The notes below the pieces were generated by a model that did no database searches, was not told where the DNA came from, and saw only the letters and a list, made by a program, of their open reading frames with translations. From Diphasiastrum complanatum (lineage: Eukaryota > Streptophyta > Lycopodiopsida > Lycopodiales > Lycopodiaceae): DNA of 64,000 nucleotides. This document shows positions 52,246 to 64,000 of the stretch, piece by piece (within the stretch, counting starts at the first letter, position 1; every line of letters begins with the position of its first letter). A program made the position numbers and the translations under genes. Location: positions 73,878,857 through 73,942,856 of the forward strand of contig CM055092.1 in assembly GCA_029204225.1 (NCBI GenBank), given 5' to 3'.

Positions 52246-53306
52246 TCCATTATGAAATGCATTGGAATAATTTATGATGCTTCTTCCTCGGGATAGTAGG
52301 GCTCTGCGGTCTCTTTCACCATGTTCAGCTGATGAGCAGCTAGTTGTGGGTTTCGCACTACTAGTCCTTGGGTTCTAGCAAGAGCGGATGGTAATGCCAA
52401 TCTAGGTGGTGGTTGGTGTAAGGCACCAGCTTATCGTTATGCCAAAGGAGTGGAATTTAGTGCTGGGCATGCAGCTTGGTTTCTCAAGTTGTGTTGGCAG
52501 TCGTTTGTGTCATGTTTATGTTAATATGACAATATATTATATTGCACTCGTTACCTTCATTGTATATTTGCTAATCATTTTGGTTATCACAAATAACAAA
52601 ACATTTTGCATATATTTGTGAAGGAGGCATTGTGGGATTAGATTGTTGATAGTAGCATTGCCATACTCTGAAATATGGACAAAAATGGAGCCAAGAATCC
52701 ATGTTAGTAAGTTATTGGTACGATTGTGTTCAATTGAACTTAATATTTGCATAAACTAGATATCTAATCATATTACAATTTCTAGATTTTCTATATTGAA
52801 GTGAGAAATATATTTAAACAACAAAGCTATGTGTACAATGAAACTATAATCTAGCTTTGATATTATTTGACACATTCATAACAAAACATCATAACAACTC
52901 GATTGCAAAATACCGCATAATCAATTTCTTTACTTGCAATCATCTTCATCATGGTTGAATCAAAATATATTTGCCAACAATCACAAAGTAGTTGTGCACT
53001 TGTTCTTCCAAGTACATGTGCATTGTGATTCTCCCGATTTGTTCTCTCTTCTTTAAAATTAGTCTTGTCCTTCTCTCCTTGCTAGTTGGGTAAGCCTTAG
53101 TAAGGTTTTGTATTTTTCATCTTAGTTAGTTTCATTTCTATTTCAAGCACTAGTTGGGTAAGCCTTAGTGCTTTCATCATTGTTTTCTATTTCCGCACTT
53201 CGTTTGAAGCTTGGTAGAAACTTAGAAAGTGGACGATACTCTCTATACTACACCACATCATGAGTAGATCTAGCCAAACATTTGCAAATCAGATTTACTT
53301 CCAACA

Positions 53307-53323
53307 TCGGTGTCGTTGCCGCT
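53307..53323 (+). other. Probable Gypsy primer-binding site
   Basis: cggtgtcgttgccgctt resembles the TGGCGCCGTTGCCGGGG PBS of plant Gypsy elements. It follows ...ttccaaca, a possible LTR end. The LTR to the left (from about 52630) is not confirmed. Confidence 0.5.
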
Positions 53324-54235
53324 TTTTAAGCATTTTTTTGTCTAGCTTCTTTTTCTTTTGTTTTTTCACCTCCGTGTTGTGTGTTTGCTTGTTTGCCTGT
53401 CTTCTATCTTCCAACCACAACACGAGTCTTTTCTCCAGGTCCTACACGAGCTGCGGAGCAACTTATCAAGCCGGGGGGGAAGCAACAAAAGAGTGAACTT
53501 GGGCATTTTCTTTGAAAAGAAATGACCTTTTTCCGAGCCACACAAGTATATCAGAATTCGCCAGTCTGTTTGCAGCCCTAACAGACCCTGATCTTTCATT
53601 TTATCTCCTCCATGAATTCTGACCACTGTCAGATTCTGAGAAAGTAGTCTGATATATTATCAAAATCCCTTATTTCTCACCCAAATCTTTGTCCTAGAAT
53701 TCGTCGACTTCACTGAGGCTAGATCTAATCAAGATAAGTCCTCCAGCAGCTCCGCGAATTCTATTTGAGATTTTGCCTGTTTTTAGTCAGGAAGTCATAT
53801 TTTTTTCCCATATTCCCTATTTGTTAGTAAAACCTCTATATCCGAAATCACCATCCAGCCTACGAAATCGTCCTCAGTGAGCACAAATTCTTTGTCCCAC
53901 CCACGAATACTAACAGTACAAATTTTTTTTCAAAAATATTAAAAATTCAATATGCTGACAGACAGCACTCCCTGTCAGAATTTGTGACTTCTACAGTTCG
54001 ATTTATCTGCCTCTCCACAATTTTCAGCCTGTTCACAAATTCTATTATAGCCAAAAAGACCAATTTTGGTCCTACACTCTCCATTCTATAAGCAAACTGT
54101 CTATTTTTTGCCAAGTACAGTATTGACCTGATTATATGTATTGTTACTCTCTTCCACACTCTGCATCATGTCCCGTGACTGTGCTGAATCTTTTAATTCG
54201 GCTCCTCCATGACTAGAATGCAGAATTCCACGTAT

Positions 54236-56449
54236 CGATGCACCAAGGTACAATGGAGAATCTGACCCAGTCCCATTTCTCCAAGATTTTGATAATGCAT
54301 GTCATTTTTATGGATATACCTCAGAAACTGAAAAGCTTCGCCTATTTTCCATGGTACTCTATGGAACAACCGAGGAGTGTATCTTAATCTCGAAGCACCT
54401 GATCTTGCTTCTTGGACCACCCTCAAGGACGCTCTCATCAAGTGTTTCAGACCATCCAAACTGACTTAGAGCCCATTCATCCAAATTACCCATATCAAGA
54501 TGTGTCACGAAGAGTCTGTTCGAAACTACATTGAACATTTTAAACGTCTCAAAGTAGAATGTGTTGATGAAAATATCACCGAACGTATGGCCATAAAACT
54601 GTTCTTGGTTAGATTGCCTAAAAACATCCGCTGTGAACTCAAACCAGTTGACCTTTATGATCAACTTAAAGATGTGATGACTAATGCTATTTGTGAGAAA
54701 GATGAAGGTTCCAACGATGACTTTGACCATCATGAAAAGAAATCTAAAAATCCGAACTGTCCCAATCACCCGAAGTCTGACAATGTTGCCCAATTTTCTG
54801 AACTTCTGCATCAAATGGAAACCTAGCAAAAAGCTCAACAATCTCATATGGATAAGCTCACTACCTATTTCCAAACTGCCATGAAACATATTGTTGAGAA
54901 ATCTTTTCCAGCAAGAGAAAATATCGGGTGTCCAATCTGCTCATAGCATCATACTACTAATGAATGCCTACAACTGTGAAACCATTTTCCAACAACAACC
55001 AGACCCACCATCTATCGAGCATACTGCCCCAACCCTCCACAATAGCTTGTGCCACGACCAGGGGTCTACCAACCATGACCAACTGCACCAAATCAATACC
55101 AACCACCACGTCAACAGTTTGTCGTTATTCAACCTGCCCCACAACAAACGATATTATCTTGATCCGAATACCATCGATCCGACAACCTACTATGTGAAAA
55201 ACAATACTCAACTGCAATACTCTACTGAAATGGTTGTTTATTATACATATGATTCTAATGCTCAAGTAGTGGATCCCAATGCGCAATCTTACAATCCAAA
55301 CCAAGCTATCTTTGTCGCGCATCAACTCCCCGCAATACGAGGATGTTTTATTTGTGCAAGTAAGCATCCTAGTATTCGCTGCCTAGATAAACTTCGTTTT
55401 TCTCCAGCTTGTGAAAATTGTGGTATTGAACATCATGTGAAGAACTGGCCATCCCGATCAAAACCTGCTGCTCATGTCTGTTCAGTGCAAGTAGAAACTT
55501 TACCAGTTGAAACTCATCATGCTTGGGTCTTGACTTGGACACAAACCCAACGCCAAGCCCCTACACTTGCACTAGCAAAACTCAGCAGCAAGTTGTCCCT
55601 CCAAGTGAAGATTCGACCCCGATAGTTTATCCTCACCCATCTGAAGAAATTCGACTGCATCATCAGTATCGCCAACAAATCTGCAATGCTGACCAACAAT
55701 CTTTCACCTCCCATAGAGTACCTCACAAGCCTTTTGAAAGCAAAAACCCTTGAAGGTACCGAAGTCTGAGGAGATTTACTGCAAGCCAATGCCACTCTTC
55801 CTTTTCCTGTTCTCTGGCAATGTAAACACCAAATCCAATCCAATGACACCACCAGCCCTGATGAGTTGTCTGAAATGCCCTTACACCTAACAATCCACTC
55901 AGCAAATGAGACAACATCGGAATCCTAGCTACCCATCACCAATCACATGAAGTTCTTGATGGTGGCTCCGGTGTCAATATCATTTCCACATCCCTCATGC
56001 TAGAATGAAATATGAGAGACAAGCTTGCCAAACCCACTTGTCAACTTAGGATGGCTGATCAAAGTGTGGTCCGACCTACCGGTTTCCTTAAACAAGTGCT
56101 GATCAGATTAAGAGCTCTAGAGTTTTTTGTAGATCTAGTAGTACTTGATATTCTCAATAATGTCTATTCCTATGAATTACTACTTGGTCGTCCGTGGCTC
56201 GCCAATGCAAGAGTCATTCATGACTGGAGCAAAGGCCGATTCACTTTTGGAAATCGTGACAGTGTTGTTACCATTGATTCAACGGGCAAACTCAAACTTG
56301 TACGCATTCATGACGAAGGGTCCTCGACCACCAACTCAGTGTTTGAACCATACCAGTCTAGCCATGAAAAAGGTCACTATGTTAAATCTACTGATATCAT
56401 AAACTGGAGTCACAGTTTAGCTACCATTGATTGTGTGAATGTCGATTAA
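54236..56449 (+). pseudogene. Ty3/Gypsy gag-protease relic (copy 1)
   Basis: The Gag core reads RIDAPRYNGESDPVPFL, then after a one-base shift NLEAPDLASWTTLKDAL, then MCHEESVRNYIEHFKRLK (54500-54826). A knuckle CPIC...HHTTNEC with an internal TAG lies near 54930, and another knuckle pair CFICASKHPSIRC / CENCGIEHHVKN near 55340-55440. The protease has DGGSGVN near 55965 and a typical ELLLGRPWLANARVIHDW near 56175. Stops and shifts divide it. No RT follows: the frame decays to about 57000 and is succeeded by LTR-like sequence. This copy is therefore a gag-protease-only remnant. Confidence 0.85.
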
Positions 56450-57015
56450 TGAATGTTGCATGGCTACCTACTAATGAATCAGAAGATTTCTTCATCGATG
56501 ACGAGAATGTCTTACGAATTCAGAATTGCCGAAAAGATTAGAACATTTCTGATATTCAGATCCTCAATTACACGGAGGCACTTCCACTTAGGGCCTATCT
56601 GCAACATGCTTCCAAGGTGGCAAGGTTATAGTTGAAAAGCCTGATACAAAATTCTATCATGCCAAATGCCCAAACTATCCATGGGATCTCTGCGAGGAGG
56701 AGACCATCTTTTAAAATTGATGACGAGATCCTCCATGACGTACCACCTGTTCCTCATTCACAACCTCCCCACAACCGAAGCCTCAACCACGTGGCCATGC
56801 TATGAAAGAAAAGACAAAAAAATTGCTTCAAATTCAATTGTCTGGCAACCTCACAACTCTTACGGAAGTTCTTGAGATTGTCTTTATTCCTACACCAACC
56901 CCCGAACGTCCCCAATCACCATCTCGACAGGTGAAAGGCAAGGCCCCCCTCGAATCTCTAGCCCATGATGTCATGTTAGTGGATTCCAAAGAATCCCCAG
57001 ATGCCGAGCCAAACT

Positions 57016-58075
57016 GAAGACACAAAATATCTCTCACCCATGACCGAGGAGGTCTCAAAAAGAGGAGAGCCGAAGAAGCTGAGAGCCGAGCATGAGAGTC
57101 GAGAAATTACTAGCTAGGTTGACAGTGAATTATCTATGTGAGCCTACATGGTGTATCCCAGAGAAGGAACGACCATGTAGGAGCTAGTCATATTTCCTAG
57201 GCTTTGTAAATAGAAGTAGACCCCCCTTAAATAATTTAGAGTGAGCCACCTTTTGATGGTGACCTTTAGTGGAAGGGCAAAATCCACATGTAGTTTCTAA
57301 TTTGGTGGAATTGCCACTTGGGCTCCACATGGGCAGCCCTCTTGCTTATTTAAGGGCCCCCCCTCTCTTGTGAGGGAGCTTTGAATGTATTGTCAAGTTC
57401 TCTTGAATAAATAAAGAAGATCTTCCACGAGTTCTTGATGATTGTTAAGCTCCTTGTTCATGGCATTATTCTTAAGTGAAGTTTCTATGAGCATGCTTTG
57501 ATTTCCTTTGTGTTGTGGATTAACTAGGTTCTTGCTCTCTCTCTTGTTTTAGTTGTGGATTAGATTTCATTTCTTGTTTGTGGATTAAGGTAGGAATCAG
57601 CATTCAAGTAAACTAAATAGGCTGGAATTGTGGTGTAGATCTTGCATATTTTCTTACGTTCCAGTTCTTGATTGTTCTTGGGCATTCTAAGCATCAAGAA
57701 ATGGGTGTTTCTTGATTCTTGGACGGTTAGAGTGCTGTTAGGAATCTAGTCCTCTTGTTTCTTGTTTCTTGGTGGAGTAGCTTAATCTTGTTTTTGTTTG
57801 GTCCCTGATTTTAGTAGTTAGTCTGTAGAATTGCTCCTTGATTCAGAACGCTGATCTTTTTGAAGCTAGGACTGGTTGCATGGCTTGTTTATGCATGTAG
57901 TTGAGTAACGAATCCGACTCTTCCCACTGACAGGCTGGAAAATACACGTTGTGATCCGAGTAACGCTTCTATTTGGAAACTGTTTTAACAAAGAAGACCA
58001 GAACCGTAAAGAATCGTAACCTACAGAAGAAATAAAGAAGAACGCTAAAGAAAAGTGAAAAACCGTGTTCACAGA
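57016..58075 (+). mobile_element. Putative Gypsy LTR
   Basis: From tgaagacacaaaata to ...cgtgttcaca, just before a PBS. It contains a TATA-like gcttatttaagg (57346) and an AATAAATAAA signal (57404). No second copy is in the window, so the limits are inferred. Confidence 0.45.
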
Positions 58076-58077
58076 TT

Positions 58078-58096
58078 TTGGTGCCATTCCACAGCT
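58078..58096 (+). other. Putative primer-binding site of Gypsy copy 2
   Basis: tttggtgccattccacag follows an LTR-like end CA after a few bases. Similar in form to plant Gypsy PBS sites. Confidence 0.4.
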
Positions 58097-58365
58097 ACAC
58101 AGACACTAAACCGAGTCATACCATTCCAATCTGTGCGGCAAAACCATAGCTCTGAAGTCTCTCACACATCGCCTTACCAAGCTCGTCCCTTCCATCTCAA
58201 CCGACACGTAGCTCCACTCTCGACCGAGGCTTCATTCTCCTATCCTAGCCGAGCTCCACGACTTCCGTCTGGACCGGACGAAACCTTGTTTCATTTCTCT
58301 ATTGAAACTATGAACACACTCTTGACAGAACAAACCCGTGATATCCTGTAAAGGCCCGAGTTACA

Positions 58366-58860
58366 TTTCAACCGATGCCTCGCATCAGATCTCGATCGAC
58401 GCCCTGACAACAGATCTCGACCGACGCCCTCGCAACGGATCTCGACCGACGACCTCGCGACAGATCTCGGTCGACGCCCTCGCAACATATCTTGACTGAC
58501 GACCTCACGTCAGATCTAGACTGACGCCCTCGCGTCAAATCTTGACCTCACGTCAAATCTCGACCGACAACCTCACGTCAGATCTCGACCGACGCCCTCG
58601 CGTCAAATCTCGACCGACGCATCCAGTTGAATCTCGACCGACGGCCTCAGTTAAATCTCGATCGAGCGTCCAGTTGAATCTCGACCGACGACCTCAGTTG
58701 AATCTCGACCGACGTGTCCAGTTGAATCTCGACCGATGGCCTCCATTAAATCTCGACCGACGAGATTTGCTCATCTCTTGACCAGAGGGTCTGCATTCAA
58801 TCTCAACCGAAGGGTTTACTCGCAATCTCAACCGGACCAGATCCACGCCTTACCATAGAA
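58366..58860. repeat. 25-bp minisatellite (gatctcgaccgacgccctcg unit)
   Basis: About twenty head-to-tail units, gatctcgaccgacgccctcg followed by caaca or cgtca. The earlier units are 25 bp; several around 58620-58760 are 23-24 bp. The 24-bp units encode a repeating LNLDRRP-like peptide within 58542-58781. It lies between a PBS-like site and the Gypsy protease. Confidence 0.9.
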
Positions 58861-58929
58861 TTTTTCAACGATGATCAAAACCAACGAGCACAACATACCT
58901 CCGATATGCAGCTTGAATCGACGATCTAT

Positions 58930-60065
58930 CCGACAATCCACACGATCCACAAGCACCACCACTGTAAACGACAACAACTAAACGAGCCTCCATCTGCATT
59001 GGGCCGTGACGACCGCATTACAGCCTTAGCAACCGCATTACATCCGTAGTGTCGACTCTTACACTGTCACGACCGCAAACACACCGTATTCACCTACTAC
59101 TCCCGTGAACCATTCCACCTCACCTTCCTTTTCAACCGCACTACAACCATCGCAACCGCATTGAGCCGCACTGACCGCCTTGAGCCGTAGTGACCGACCG
59201 CATCCAACTGCAACACACAGCAACAAACCATCACAAATTGCATTTACCCACAGACCACCTATTGCCTTTCACCACACCCTAGCTATCGTATAGACTGCAA
59301 TCAACCACCACTGCCCTTTGCACTGTAGGGACCACATCCAACCATGCCCCACTATATTCCCCTCCATCGCAATAGGCTGTAACCAACCGCAACTCACCGC
59401 ATCCACTACTGCACTGATGTGACCGCATTGAAACCCACTCCACCTCCAACCGCAACTCACTGCATCCACTAATGCACTGACGTGACCACATTCAAACCCA
59501 CTCCCCCTTCAACCGCAACTGATCGCAATCAAGCAGACCGCCAACCACTGCAACACAAAGCAAAAACCACAACAATCTGCACTACACCGCAATCAACCGC
59601 AACGTCTGCATTCACTATAACACTATCTCCATTTGCCTTTGAACCACGCGGACATCATTACATCGTAAACCGTAAACCGATCCAACTCCGACTGCATTCA
59701 TAACAATCACCCGCAAACTTAACAACTGCATTCACCCACAAACTGCCCGCAGTCCAATGGCACCCACAGTAGAACCATAGCCACCGCATTAGACCGCAAA
59801 CAACCGCATCCCAGCTACGATTAGTGACTGCATTGAATAGTAGTGATGCCATCACCGCAACAAATCAATTGACCACCATCACTGTAACAGACCATATTTC
59901 AACCACCTTCGATTGCAACAGCCACAGACCGCAACAACCGCAAGCAGCCATATTCCAACTACACAACCGTAACCTGTCATAGACCGCATTCAGTCGTATC
60001 AACCGCCAACTGGCCGCCTTGCACTCGCATTCATCGTAGAATCGTAGCCACTGTATTCCAAATAA
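58930..60065. repeat. CCGCA-rich low-complexity tract
   Basis: Degenerate repeats of accgca(tt/ac) and its variants across more than 1.1 kb, strongly C-rich on this strand. A clearer 63-bp duplication occurs at 59390-59452 and 59453-59515. The frames inside are artefacts of composition. Confidence 0.85.
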
Positions 60066-60307
60066 CGATTCCAACAAGTTAATTTACCAAAGAGTCCACG
60101 AGGCCAATTTCCACATTTCCAAGGTACTCTAAAGTTGTTATGGGTCGTCCCTACGATCCGAATTCCAAGCTCAACTCACCATGCCATTCCATAGTGCAAT
60201 AAAATCCTTCACTGGGCTTCAACGTTATATCCATCAAAGTTTTCAGCTGCCTACTATTCCAGATGAACAGCGGAAACCCAAAGAGATTCCTGAAATTCCC
60301 TAGATTC

Positions 60308-60894
60308 CTATGAATCTACTGAATATAGGTGTTGCTAAGGGGATTATAATGGCTTTGTCCTTGGCAAAGTCATGGGGCTTCCATACCCTCGATCAACCAT
60401 GATATAAACTGCGCATGGCTGATCAACGAGTTACAGACCCTGCTGGTCATTTGTCAAATACTAAAGTTCGAATAACAGGTGTCAAATTTGTGATAGATTG
60501 TGTCATCTTAGATTTACCAGAAGATGCCAATACATATAAACTCCTTTTTGGTACACCCTAGCTCCAGATGGCAGGTGTTGTCCAAGATTCGAAGCATAGT
60601 AAAATTACCTTTGGCAATCACGATAAACGAATCATTGTTGACTCAACTGGCCATGTCAAGCCCACCAAAGTATATGATGATTGGTTGTCGACAACATATG
60701 ACGACTCAGATAATATCTCGATCCAACCAAACGGCCACTATACAAGATCAACGGACATAATCAATTGGGGTCAAGCACTAGCCATTGTGGACTATGCTGA
60801 TTCCAATCGATGTCATATCAAAACCGCTGCAGAAGATGTGGATATTCTCCCATCTTCTACAGACATTGACACACCCATCATCCCACACTTATGA
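60308..60894 (+). pseudogene. Gypsy protease relic (copy 2)
   Basis: Aligns with the protease of copy 1 (LRMADQRV, YKLLFGTP, ITFGNHDKR and STDIINWGQALAIVDY against STDIINWSHSLATIDC). TAG at 60559 sits where copy 1 has Trp, and a TGA lies near 60401. The catalytic DGGS region is upstream and unclear. Confidence 0.75.
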
Positions 60895-60956
60895 TGATTG
60901 ACCTGATCCCTATAGCATGGTGTCCATGAGAACCTAGTGTCTCTACCGCCCATGTT

Positions 60957-62699
60957 TTGGAAGAAGGTATTCTTTCCATGGATGATGTAGAAATGATGGA
61001 TGAACATGTACTCCTATATCTAGATGCACAACCTTATCCACCAAAATCAATTCCTAAGGAGATAAAGACACTAGGACCGTTGGCTCATGTCCAACTGACA
61101 TCCAAGGTACCCAACGCACAAGCGTATAGACCCAAACCCAAAGTATATACATGGGATGTGTATCCAGACGAAGTCTGGGATACAATTGACGACGATATGA
61201 TAAGTGAGGTAACCACACCACCCACTCAAAACCCTCAAAAACCTCGGTTACAAAAAAATGAAATTATTGATAAAACATTAACCGAGCGTCAAAAACATAT
61301 GAGTGAGAAGTTTAAACAACCGATTAAACCCTTGTCTAAGGAGATCGAATCCAAACCTTCAGACCAAGCTTCCACGTCCGATAGTGACTCCACAAAAATG
61401 ATTCCCAAAGCTCCAGAAACCTTTGTGGAACCACCTTTCGATATTCCACAAAAATTTAAAGATTTCACATTGGATGACGTTGTTATCCAGTTACTGCAGC
61501 CACATTGGGAACCTACACCAAGTTCCAGCTCCTTTGACGGACCAGCTAAAACAATTCCGCTAAACCTTAAAGATCTTGAAGAGGAGATAAATCGAATACT
61601 TCATGTTGGTGCACATATGTCATCAACACAACTTTATGATCTGGAGACATTACTTCGCAAATACAGGGATGTATTTGCATGGAATTATACAAAAATGAAA
61701 GGAATCCCACCTGAAATAGTCATCCATAGGATTCTTTTAGAAGACAATGCTAAGCATGTTAGGGCTAAACCTTACCGAAGTAACCCTGTTTATCGTGAGA
61801 GGATCGATGAAGATATTAAGAAATTGCTGGATGCTAGCTTCATTTATGAAGTTCAACATACTGATTGGGCATCACCAATTGTGGTTGTACCCAAGAAAAA
61901 CGGCAAGTTTCGTATCTATGGTGATCTCAAAAACCTTAATGTGGTTACGAAGAAAGATCATTTTCCCTTGCCTTTAACGACCCAAATCTTAGAGGAAATG
62001 GCAGGTGCTGAAGCTTTCAGCTTCTTCGATGGATTTAATGGTTATTTCCTTGTTCAAATAGCCTCTGAAGATAAACATAAAATGGTCTTTGCCATAGAGA
62101 ATGAGGTTTATGCTTATAACGTTATGCCTTTTGGCTTATGTAACTCCCCTTCAAATTTCCAGAGGGTCATGCAACAAGCCTTCCAAGATCTGTTACATCG
62201 GATCGTGGAGATTAATCTCGACGATCTGGGTGTACATTCCTCCGCAGCTACGCACCTTGACGCACTAGAGAAAATCTTCATTCGCTGTCATAGATTTGGA
62301 ATCTCACTAAACCCTGATAAATGCCAAATATGGGTCACCCATGGGGTTGTACTCGGGCATATAATTTCAAAGGACGGTATTTCTACAGACCCATCAAAAA
62401 TCAAGGTTATAGTCGAAATGTCCTTACCTGCAACAGTGAAGAAAGTATATGTCTTTCTCGGCCATACCAATTATTATCGCATCTTCATAATCGACTATGA
62501 CGGCAAGGCACGTCTCGTTTATTTAGTTGTGGTAGATCCTCGCTGGATCGAGGAACGAATTAAGGCCTTTGAGGAGTTGAAAACAGCCCTCACCACGGCT
62601 CCCATACTCCGCTCAACATATTACACGAAAGAGTTCCATGTGCATGTCTTCTTGCACAACCGGGCGAGTATGGCAAAGACTTCCCAATACGTTTCTTGA
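60957..62699 (+). pseudogene. Gypsy reverse transcriptase (580-codon open frame)
   Basis: Residues 1-240 form a linker. RT starts near residue 262 (AKPYRSNPVYRERIDEDIKK) and contains WASPIVVVPKKNGKFRI, FSFFDGFNGYFLVQI, MPFGLCNSPSNFQRVM and the catalytic block EINLDDLGVHS near residue 419. The second and third positions before DD differ from the common YLDD/YVDD. It continues through the thumb/connection region (GHTNYYRIFI). It ends at a stop where RNase H begins; the first RNase H Asp position reads VFLHNRAS. A frameshift at about 62696 leads into the next frame. Same strand and order as protease before and RNase H/integrase after. Confidence 0.9.
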
Positions 62700-63999
62700 G
62701 CAAGCAACTGGTGCCTGTTGAAGTAAACTATACAACCACTGAGAGAGAAACATTGACGATGGTCTATGAAGTACAACAACTAAGACATTATTTATTAGGC
62801 CAAACATTTGCATTCTACACAGACCATCAAGCCCTATTATATATCGTTAATAAATCCTATAAAACGGGACGTATAGCTCGATGGCTGTTGATTTTAGAGA
62901 AATTTAATTTTCACGTAGTCGTTCAAAAAGAGACCCAACATTTCATGGCGGATCACCTTTCCCGACTACCAAGTGCTGAAAAAGCAACTGCACCAGTCAA
63001 TGATGATCTCCCTGATGCATGCCTTTTTCAGATTGATGCTACACCCTTATGGGCTGAGGAGATCACTCAGTTCCTAACAACAGGCAGACTCAAAGAAGGC
63101 CTGAGTACGGCGACAAAAATTTTTTTTTTGCTAAAAGTAGCGCCCTTCCAGTTAATAGCGGGACAACTTTACAAAAGGGGCGTTGATGGTATAATTTGAC
63201 GATGTGCTTATGAATCTGAGATACAACCGATCATATCTCAGGCTCATGAGGGCATTGGCAGCGGCCACTTTTCTGTTGAAGCCACAACTAAGATTATCCT
63301 GCGAGTAGGACTGTGGTGGCCATATTTGTTTAAGGACACGTTTGTTGTCATTAAAGCGTGTGATGTCTATCAGCGAGCCAAGAAAAATACCAAAGCAGAC
63401 TTCATGCCACTGACTCCCACTATAGAAGGCGAAGCCTTCCGTAAGTGGGAAATTGACTTTGTTGGACCAATCAATCCAGCGGCAAAACTTACCCAATCTC
63501 GCTACATCCTCATAGCCACCGATTATGCCACTAAGTGGGTTGAGGCTCGAGCAACGAAGGACGCCAACGCAAAAATAGTCGCACGTTTTCTTTGCGAAAA
63601 TATTATTACATGTTTTGGCTGTCCCATAGAGCTAGTTAGTGATCGCGACACACATTTTTTAAATGCTGTCATTGATACCCTCCTACACCATTACCTTGTC
63701 GTTCACAGAAAGAGTACACCATACTAACCTAGATGTAATGGCCAGGCAGAATCAACTAACAAGACGATATGTAAAATTTTGACAAAGATAGTTGAAACAA
63801 GTCGCTCTGATTGAGAAACAAAACTGTTTTCAGCTATCTGGGCATACCGCACCACACCGAAGAAAGCCACTGGGTGAGTTACCCCTTTCTAGTTAGTATA
63901 TGGTCAAGAGGCTGTCATGCCCGTAGAATTCTTAGTCCCGTCGCTAAGAGTCATGGAAGCTTTTTCAACAGATCTCTGTGAAAAAATTGCAATCGAACA
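62696..63999 (+). pseudogene. Gypsy RNase H and integrase, running off the window
   Basis: RNase H text: SKQLVPVEVNYTTTERE, FAFYTDHQALLYIV and MADHLSRLP. After TGA at 63197 the integrase follows: zinc finger HEGIGSGHF...CDVYQR with the second Cys of the CxxC changed, then WEIDFVGPI (first catalytic Asp), ELVSDRDTHFLN (second Asp) and NGQAESTNKT (Glu). Further stops at 63724, 63812, 63875 and 63890. RT-RNase H-integrase order makes it Ty3/Gypsy. No chromodomain is visible before the window ends. Confidence 0.88.
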
Positions 64000-64000
64000 A

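Noticed and set aside
58366-58860. CRISPR-like regular repeats
   Set aside because: Units are contiguous 23-25 bp tandem repeats without unique spacers, in a plant nuclear retroelement context.

Overview
The window is a piece of a large, transposon-rich land-plant nuclear genome. Three protein genes can be supported: a cytochrome c oxidase subunit 5C gene (9301-9803, +), a ubiquitin-like protein 5 (UBL5/Hub1) gene (28985-29206, -), and a three-exon organellar PPR-DYW RNA-editing factor gene (37754-40913, -). There is also one nuclear tRNA-Ala(UGC) gene (20967-21039, -). The PPR protein has highly uniform PLS repeats and an N-terminal PDF-like motif. Together with the intact DYW domain this suggests a fern, or possibly another non-angiosperm vascular plant; the lineage call is tentative.

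Layout. 1-5862 is an almost complete, decayed Ty1/Copia element with both LTRs, inserted into an older antisense Copia relic (5868-6240). 8.3-9.0 kb holds a 36-42 bp minisatellite and an antisense tRNA-derived SINE-like copy, followed by COX5C. 11.2-19.4 kb is a nest of Copia remnants: a minus-strand zinc-knuckle/protease relic, an uninterrupted 704-codon gag-protease frame without functional integrase or RT (14627-16741, -), and long direct repeats in swapped order around it. After the tRNA-Ala, 23.9-28.2 kb is a tandem duplication in which one copy is split by about 3.65 kb of GC-richer DNA carrying a broken multi-exon hAT transposase, itself interrupted by a solo LTR with target-site duplication. 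UBL5 follows, with diverged G-box tandem repeats upstream. An AT-rich foldback of about 1 kb lies near 33.3 kb, and a second SINE-like copy lies at 35.3 kb, before the PPR gene.

42.1-44.4 kb looks like an internally deleted hAT-like element (BED finger fused to an acidic tail, with imperfect terminal inverted repeats). 45.2-52.3 kb is another retrotransposon nest: Copia relics on both strands, a triplicated primer-binding site, and an LTR with a duplicated promoter segment. 53.3-64.0 kb is Ty3/Gypsy. The first copy has only gag-protease. The second has protease, RT, RNase H and integrase in the Gypsy order, but a 25-bp minisatellite and a CCGCA-rich low-complexity tract stand where gag is expected.

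The three genes are independent housekeeping or organellar nuclear genes; no operon-like grouping exists. Most stop codons in the transposon frames are TAG or TGA at places where the family normally has Gln (CAG), Trp (TGG) or Arg (CGA). This fits C-to-T decay of methylated cytosines. Exons, PBS sites and LTR edges were placed by eye from motifs, splice consensus and repeat alignment, not by computation.
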